Assembly: GCA_037178675.1 (NCBI GenBank)
Contig: JAYMGJ010000734.1
Span: 59,463-123,462 of the forward strand
DNA: 64,000 nucleotides
DNA from: Scleroderma bovista
Lineage: Eukaryota; Basidiomycota; Agaricomycetes; Boletales; Sclerodermataceae
Reading direction: 5' to 3'
Part shown: positions 58,601 to 64,000 of the stretch, piece by piece
Layout: each line of letters starts with the position of its first letter
Numbering within the stretch: the first letter of the stretch is position 1
The notes under the pieces: model-generated
The model's database searches: none
What the model was told of the DNA's origin: nothing
Seen by the model: only the letters and a program-made list of their open reading frames with translations
Translations under genes and position numbers: made by a program

Positions 58601-60258
58601 CATCAGTAAGCAAGGGATGGGTCACTGCACAGCAGAAGGAGTCATTGATGCACAGCCTAAGAAGTTTGATGGGGGGCTGTGTACCATCAGGAATTTGATG
58701 GGACAACAATGGGGAAGATCTGGGATTAATAGGGGGATTGATCCGAGACAAAACAGCCACAAGAAGGGTACCAGGGGTCCAGAGGTCTTTTTGGGGGGTC
58801 AGCATACACTAAGGTATAGTGCATGTGTTCTAGCGCCGCTGAAGCGCAACCATGGGCTCCCTTGACGAGCTCTCTTCTGGGAAAGAACGAGAGAGGGTTC
58901 TTCTTCCTAATAGCACTATAAAGTGGGGGGAATAACTGTCATGGTGCTGGGGGACGTCGTCTGAAAGTAGGGAAGCGGATAGAGTATTGAATTCGACGCA
59001 TCCAGGGAAGTGAGACGAACGACAGAGGAAGATGGACATGGCAAGTATCTGGGAGGAAGGGACCATAGGCTGAGGGCTCAGGGGACACAGAGACGACCAG
59101 AGAAGACTTCTCAAGCTTGACAATAGACCTAAGATGACCAAAGTATGTCCTTGACGCAGGACTGACGAGGAGAACACGCTGACTGAGAACGAGAGGGACT
59201 GAGGGAGCAGGCTGGGAAGATATGTGCCAGGCAGTGCATGGGAACTCTGGGAGGGGCTGTCCTAAGAGCAGGACATAGTGGAGATCTGCAGCAATAGCGG
59301 AGAAATGATCCAGAGAAAATACAGACTCCATAGTGAGCAATGAAGTGAACATCTGGATTGCGGGGGGAATATCTCCGTGGGAAATAAACGGATTTGCATC
59401 GGAACTTGACAGGCAGGTAGACCACGCTCTAGGCTTTCTGACGGTATAGTCACGTGCCTGATAGCTTCAGAAACGACAGAGCTATTCAAAATATCGGAAT
59501 GCCGGCACTGGGCGCCTAAAAATGACATTTGGGCGCTAAACATCATTTCTTCTCTTTCTCCTTCGTTTCTCCATCAATTCTTCGGCTTCTTTGATCGTTC
59601 TGGTATGGGAGTTGGACTGCAGACGTGTGCATTCCTTTCTCATACCACAATTGACGTTATTCCTTCAGTTTCTTCTGCTTCTTGGCGGTTCTCGTGCGAT
59701 AGATGACTGTCTGCATTGGCATTCATCTCTCGCATCAGGATAGTCGTCTTGTGCGATAGATGGCTACGATGAGGGTCCGTCGTGCTTATCCTTCGCATAA
59801 GGATCATTCGATATAGGCATTATCTTCCATGTTCACTGTACCAAACCTGTTTGGTGCGTGACAGCGCCATTACCTCGAGGCCACTCCTTATGCCTTTGAG
59901 ATATACACGGACCATCATAATTTAATGTACTTCACGAAATTGCAGAATCTCTCTAAGTGCCAAGCGCACTGGCAGATGTGGATGACGCGCTTCAATTACT
60001 CATTAATCTATAAGAAGGGAACCCAGATGCACATTGCAGATCCGCTTAGTAGGCGATCGGACTATTACATCTCTAGTTCCGACGACAACAAGGATCAAAC
60101 CTTGTTAAACCCCGTATCTATTAAGTCGATCAAAGTTATGGACCAGACTTATGAGGAGTGCCAGTCGCTAATCACGGACTTTCATGACACACCTGTCGCA
60201 GGACATAAGGGTGTCAAAGCTATGTTTAATGCACTCAGGAAGCACTATTCCTGGAAAG
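55685..60258 (+). pseudogene. Gypsy-2 pol, broken and split by an insertion
   Basis: A frame to 56128 is followed, one base back, by the protease (LLDSGATGCFVD) and RT. Breaks: TGA at 56587 where CGA would fit (LVP-EYWEYLDVF), a frameshift at about 56829 (before [11 protein letters not shown]), and TGA at 56970 where TGG is expected. RT keeps YIDDLM and the primer grip. RNase H runs to TEAWR at 57760, is cut by the inserted element, and resumes at 59868 (HYLEATPYAFEIYTDHHN). Integrase begins (HDTPVAGHKGVKAMFNALRK, the HH pair of HHCC) and is cut at 60258 by Gypsy-3. Confidence 0.88.
57762..59863. mobile_element. Unclassified 2.1-kb insertion in Gypsy-2 RNase H
   Basis: Its ends are fixed because RNase H codons resume exactly on both sides (TGGCGC...GCGCCAT), giving a 4-bp duplication GCGC. 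It starts TGTGAGTC and ends GCGTGACA, that is TG...CA like an LTR-type element. Read on the minus strand it starts TGTCACGC followed by a hairpin (ACCAAACCTGTTTGGT, 59840-59855). The part 58370-58540 is rich in gtaagc/gtaaggg motifs. A ggtttaaatacat box is at 58314. I find no transposase, RT or gag and no terminal direct or inverted repeat beyond TGT. It may be an unusually long solo LTR or a non-autonomous LTR-type element. Confidence 0.7.
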
Positions 60259-60881
60259 TGTCAAGACCATGTCCAACTCCAGACTCTTATCTGGTTACTC
60301 CGGTCGCATCGCAGCACTACAGCTCAACTCCGGACCTCTGCACGTCACTCCGGTCCTGGACGCGCACATACTCTTCCGCTAAGTGCGACCCTTTGCATTA
60401 ATCCCTATCCAGTTGTTACTTCACTTCTCCGTCAACCCTGTAGTACCGTGAGTTCTCCATGCTCTGTTTATATCTTCTACCTTGTAGTATTTTCTCCGGA
60501 CCTTACTTATTTTCATTGGACCTGATCTAGTCCCAATGCCGGTTATCCCTTGTCCACCCTTTGGGCTGTTTACTTGTCACCGTAAATACTCGACCCTAGT
60601 TCTCTGTAGTATAAGTACCCTGTACTCCGTCCTGTATACCTCAGTCTGAAATCAACCATAGTCTCTACTCCTGGTCTTGTCCATCTCTGTCTCTGTCTCT
60701 GTCTCCCCTTCTTGACCGGAACCTACGCAAGGGATCAACGCTCGTTGTCCTTAGTCATTGAATCCAAACGGTCACCAACTCCGGCCGGACTGATCTCTTG
60801 TCCAGCCCTCTGCCCTCTCCCTTCGTCCGTTTCCATCCGGACCTGACCGGACCCCCTACCGGAGTAGACCCGAACTTGACA
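60259..60881 (+). repeat. 5' LTR of Gypsy-3
   Basis: It starts TGTCAAGACCATG where Gypsy-2 integrase stops and ends CGAACTTGACA, followed by gtatttcag. The same GTAT follows the Gypsy-1 LTR. 623 bp; promoter-like ctgtagtataagtacc at about 60605. Confidence 0.85.
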
Positions 60882-60950
60882 GTATTTCAGACTGGCACTT
60901 GTGTGGGTTCACTGTCCCAAACCTCGTACGCATATCCTGTCCAGTTTCCT

Positions 60951-62400
60951 TATGACTATGACCACGCGCTCTCGTGCTCGTACCGCTGCAGCACTTGCTG
61001 AGGAAGCAGGTGCAGTAGACGACCTCCACCTATCCGCCGCCCAACAAGCCCTGTCTAACCACAGGCAACCTCCGGCTTCTGTAAGCCAATTTAGGAGTTT
61101 CACAGCTCAAAGCCCAGTAGTGTTGATGACTCCGCGTTGCGACGCTGCATCTCAGAGCCTTCGTGGTTCTGCAGACCCTGGTCACTGTGGATCCGTTCCC
61201 GGTGACGGCTTCCCCTACCATCGTGACTCCACTCCGGAGCGTCGCGAACCTGGTCGATTCCAATGGTTCGGCCCTGAGGATGGTCCCGGAGATGATCCGG
61301 ATGACCCCAGAGATGGCGACAATGACAATGATGACAACGACGAGTTTGTCGACGCCCCGGAAGAGCTAGACCCTGGTCTAGCTGTTTTCCACAATCTAGC
61401 CATCACCGTCAATCGCCTCTCCCACTCTTCCCGCCGGACCAACGAGTCCTCCTCCTCCCGTGCCAAAGTCCGTGAACCGGACACCTTCGACAGTACGGAC
61501 CCCAAAAAGCTCAGGACCTTCTTGGTCCAGTGCGAACTCTGCTTCCAGGATCGAGCCAAGGCATTCCGCCTTGACAGGGCAAAGGTAACTTTCGCCCAGT
61601 CATATCTAAAAGGGATGACCTTAGAATGGTTCGAACCGGATCTCCTGAACTCCGGCAACCTGGCTGACCGTCCGCGCTGGATGGATAGCTGGGTCCATTT
61701 CGTCGCTGAACTACAGAGTATGTTCAGACCTCACGACCCCATCGCCAATGCCGAGCACCAGCTCGAACACCTCCGGATGAAGGACGCACACCATGTTACA
61801 CAGTATATTGTGGACTTCAACCGACTCACCTCCCAGGACCAGGAGTACGGAGATGGCGCGCTCCGCCGCCTGTTCTACTCTGGACTTCCGGATCGTCTAA
61901 AAGACGAGATTGCTCAAGTCGGCAAGCCCCTGACTCTCCATGGACTCCGGGCACTATGCCAGGAGATCAATGCGCGCTACTGGGAGCGCAAAGATGAGAT
62001 TGCTCGTACCACAAAGAGTCAGTCCACCTCGTCCCCAGCTAAGACCTCTGACTCCGGAGGCAACTCACCCAAGTCCGGCAAGGAGAAATCCAAGTCTGGC
62101 AACACCTCTAGCTCTGCCACTGCTGGGTCATCCAAAACGACCAGCAACCCATCCTCTTCCGGTTCCACCAGACCAGACCTCACCAACAAGCTTCGTAAGG
62201 ATGGAAAGCTCACCGCCAATGAGCGAAAGCGGCAACTAGACAACAACCTCTGCATGTTCTGTGGAGGTACCAGTCATTTTGCGGACAACTGTTCCAAAAA
62301 GACCAAAAAGGCCAAAGCTCATGCTGTGGCCATCGCTGCGGAGTCCAGTAAGATGGACTCTACTAACTCGGGTGCCAACTCCGAGTCAAAAAAAGAGTAA
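60951..62400 (+). CDS. Gypsy-3 gag
   Basis: ATG 60951 (MTMTTRSRARTAAALAEEA) is preferred over 60901 because the same start motif is seen in Gypsy-1. The capsid segment has LRTFLVQCELCFQDRAK and AQSYLKGMTLEWFEPDLL; an acidic Asp/Asn-rich stretch precedes it. The zinc knuckle is CMFCGGTSHFADNC. It ends SESKKE at TAA 62398-62400, just after seven A. Confidence 0.92.
62388..62394 (+). promoter_or_regulatory. A7 heptamer, putative -1 frameshift site gag/pol
   Basis: Seven A lie one codon before the gag stop; pol is open in the -1 frame from here. Same arrangement as in Gypsy-1. Confidence 0.65.
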
Positions 62401-64000
62401 GCAGCTCCTGGCCCTCCACACAACCAGTGAGCTGCGTTGACTCCGGAAGTGCACCCAAGGAGGCCCGCCTCAATGTGTCCGCTCTTTACGATCCTAACTC
62501 TCTTATGCCCCATGTTTTCCTCTTGTCTTACAATTTACCAGAACTCCGTGCGCTTGTGGACTCCGTTTCCACGCACTGCTTTATAGATACCAAATATGCT
62601 CTCGGACACTCTCTCTCCACTTACTCCGTTCCCCCGATTGTACTCCGGCTCTTTGATGGTACCTTGAATTTTGTAATTACTCAAGCCGTCAATCTATCAG
62701 TGAAATTCCCCGCATCCGGTGATGTCACCCCTATGACCTTCTACCTCACTCCGTTAGACTCTGAATGCTCGATTGTCCTTGGACATAACTGGCTCACCCG
62801 CTACAATCCGTTGATTGACTGGGTACTGAGCAGTTTAACTTTCCGGACCCCTGCACCAAGTTTGCTAGCGCCCCCGTCGACCCCCTCTCTGGTTCAGTCC
62901 AGTAACCCTGTCTCCGGCCTCTCTGGCCAATCTGACCCCGGCCTCGCGCCATCTGTCGACACTCCGGTTTGCACCCCTCTGCACATCTCTCTGATAAATG
63001 CAGCCACATTCGTGCGTGCGTGCAAATTAGAGGGATCCACCAAATACCAACTTCAGCTGCGTCCTTCTGACACAGCAAAGGCTCATTCTTCCTCCGCCTC
63101 TACTCCGCTGGACTTGGACATAGTTCCTCCGGAGTATCGCAATTATGCGGACGTGTTCAGTAAGGCAAAGGCCTCTGAACTTCCCCCGCATCATGAGTAC
63201 GATCTAAAGATCGACCTTGAAGAAGGTACCTCTCCACCTTTGGGAACTCTCTACTCACTGTCTCCGGTTGAGCTCTCCACTCTCCGGACTTTCATCGACG
63301 AGAATCTAAATACAGGTTTCATCTGTCCTACCACTTCTTCCCACGCTGCTCTGGTCCTCTTCGTAAAAAAGAAGGATGGCTCACTCTGCCTCTGCGTTGA
63401 CTTCCGAGGTCTAAACAAAATCACTAAAAAGGATCACTATCCACTCCCCCTAATCTCTGATCTTTTGGACTCACCTAGCCATGCTAAAATCTATTCAAAG
63501 ATTGATCTCCAGCACATGTACCATCTAGTCTGGATTGCTCCGGGCGACGAGTGGAAGACCGCCTTCCATACACGCTATGGGTCCTACGAGTGGTTAGTAA
63601 TGCCCTTTGGCCTCACTAATGCCCCTGCAGCCTTCCAGCACTTTGTCAACACCATCTTCACTGCAGCCTTCCAGCGCTTTGTCAACACCATCTTCGCTGA
63701 CATGTTAGACATCTGCGTCGTCGTGTACCTCAACGACATCCTAATCTACTCTGAGGATATGGAGTCCCACCAGCAGCAGGTCCGGGAAGTTCTCCGCCGA
63801 CTCCGGTTACATGGCCTCTTCGCCAAACCAGAGAAATGTGAGTTCCACTCGGACTCGGTAGAGTACCTTGGCTATCGCCTCTCTCTGGACAGTTTAACAA
63901 TGTCTCCAGACAAGATCCAAACCATCTCCGACTGGCCTGAACCTCAAAAGGTGAAGGACATCCAGTCCTTCTTGGGCTTTGCCAACTTCTATCGCTGGTT
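62397..64000 (+). CDS. Gypsy-3 pol (protease, RT), 5' part
   Basis: Open to the window edge without a stop. Protease region LRALVDSVSTHCFID has Ser-Val where DSGST is expected, so the active-site Gly is missing. Then GHNWLTRYNPLIDWVLSS and the [51 protein letters not shown] (Asn in the YxDD box) and [18 protein letters not shown] 36-bp in-frame duplication lies between LTNAP and DML. Despite the open frame, these changes suggest an inactive enzyme. Confidence 0.9.
63627..63698 (+). repeat. 36-bp tandem duplication in Gypsy-3 RT
   Basis: gcagccttccagcactttgt at 63627 recurs at 63663 with period 36; the copies code AAFQHFVNTIFT and [12 protein letters not shown]. Gypsy-1 has one copy ([12 protein letters not shown]). 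Confidence 0.93.

Larger units (their letters stand above)
53442..60258 (+). mobile_element. Gypsy-2: second Ty3/gypsy family, interrupted twice
   Basis: From the LTR start TGTAACAGTC the order is LTR, gag, protease, RT, RNase H (split by a 2.1-kb insertion at 57762-59863) and the start of integrase, where Gypsy-3 is inserted. The right part of the element and its 3' LTR lie outside the window. It differs from Gypsy-1 and -3 in gag and in the YIDDLM RT box. Confidence 0.88.
60259..64000 (+). mobile_element. Gypsy-3: Ty3/gypsy element related to Gypsy-1, runs off the window
   Basis: LTR, gag and pol up to RT are inside the window. Gag and pol are related to Gypsy-1 along their length, but gag is full length with a start codon and pol has no stop. 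This is the youngest-looking of the three. It is inserted in Gypsy-2 integrase. Confidence 0.92.

Noticed and set aside
58830..59546. Overlapping minus-strand ORFs in the 2.1-kb insertion
   Set aside because: They resemble no gag, pol or transposase and several frames are open at once, which suggests composition rather than coding.
57762..59863. Helitron end, because of the palindrome near 59850
   Set aside because: The terminus is GTGACA, not CTRR, and a 4-bp target duplication is present; Helitrons make none.
1..64000. tRNA, rRNA or CRISPR loci
   Set aside because: No A/B-box pair with a cloverleaf, no rRNA sequence and no regularly spaced repeats were seen by eye.

Overview
The window reads as nuclear DNA of a filamentous basidiomycete, most likely an Agaricomycete. 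The genes are dense and split by many introns of about 45-65 nt with gtrngt/ctnay/ag signals. The gene set is fungal (GH72 glucanosyltransferase, CYP61 sterol desaturase, copper-fist factor, Mdv1). The retroelements are chromodomain Ty3/gypsy elements of a type common in Agaricomycetes. Genus cannot be fixed from the sequence alone.

Bases 1-42,560 are a gene-rich arm. In order it holds: the 3' end of an unknown gene; an unknown probable nuclear protein; a UVRAG/Vps38-type PI3K-complex subunit; a Pumilio/PUF RNA-binding protein; a GPI-anchored GH72 glucanosyltransferase; a decayed Helitron-type helicase; an RRM/zinc-knuckle SR-like splicing factor; NDC80; FCF1; MDV1; a small membrane protein; the p23/Sba1 co-chaperone; ERG5 (CYP61); a copper-fist regulator; a very long rhodanese-PTP tyrosine phosphatase; NFU1; and ALG1. 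These are housekeeping genes with no common pathway. Four divergent pairs start within 140 bp of each other, so promoters are shared or very compact.

Bases 42,800-64,000 are a nest of transposable elements. Gypsy-1 (42,804-53,329) has two LTRs of about 625 bp. Its 5' LTR is split by a 2.9-kb pogo/Tigger-type DNA transposon with a TA target duplication. The 3' LTR is followed by a CpG-depleted gag scrap of the same family, into which Gypsy-2 (from 53,442) inserted. Gypsy-2 is split in its RNase H region by a 2.1-kb element I cannot classify, and again in its integrase by Gypsy-3, which runs off the window.

The most notable observations are these. (1) Gypsy-1 carries, between pol and the 3' LTR, a two-exon gene on the opposite strand for a coiled-coil plus Zn(II)2Cys6-like protein. 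(2) All seven stops in Gypsy-1 pol, and the one stop in the antisense gene, are TGA at positions where CGA is expected, with no indels in pol, which points to CpG deamination. (3) An 803-bp stretch without any CpG runs from the last exons of ALG1 into the 5' LTR. (4) Gypsy-1 and Gypsy-3 both end gag at an A7 heptamer with pol in the -1 frame. (5) The SR-like gene contains a tandem exon-plus-intron duplication.

Exon borders and homology calls were made by eye, without database searches.
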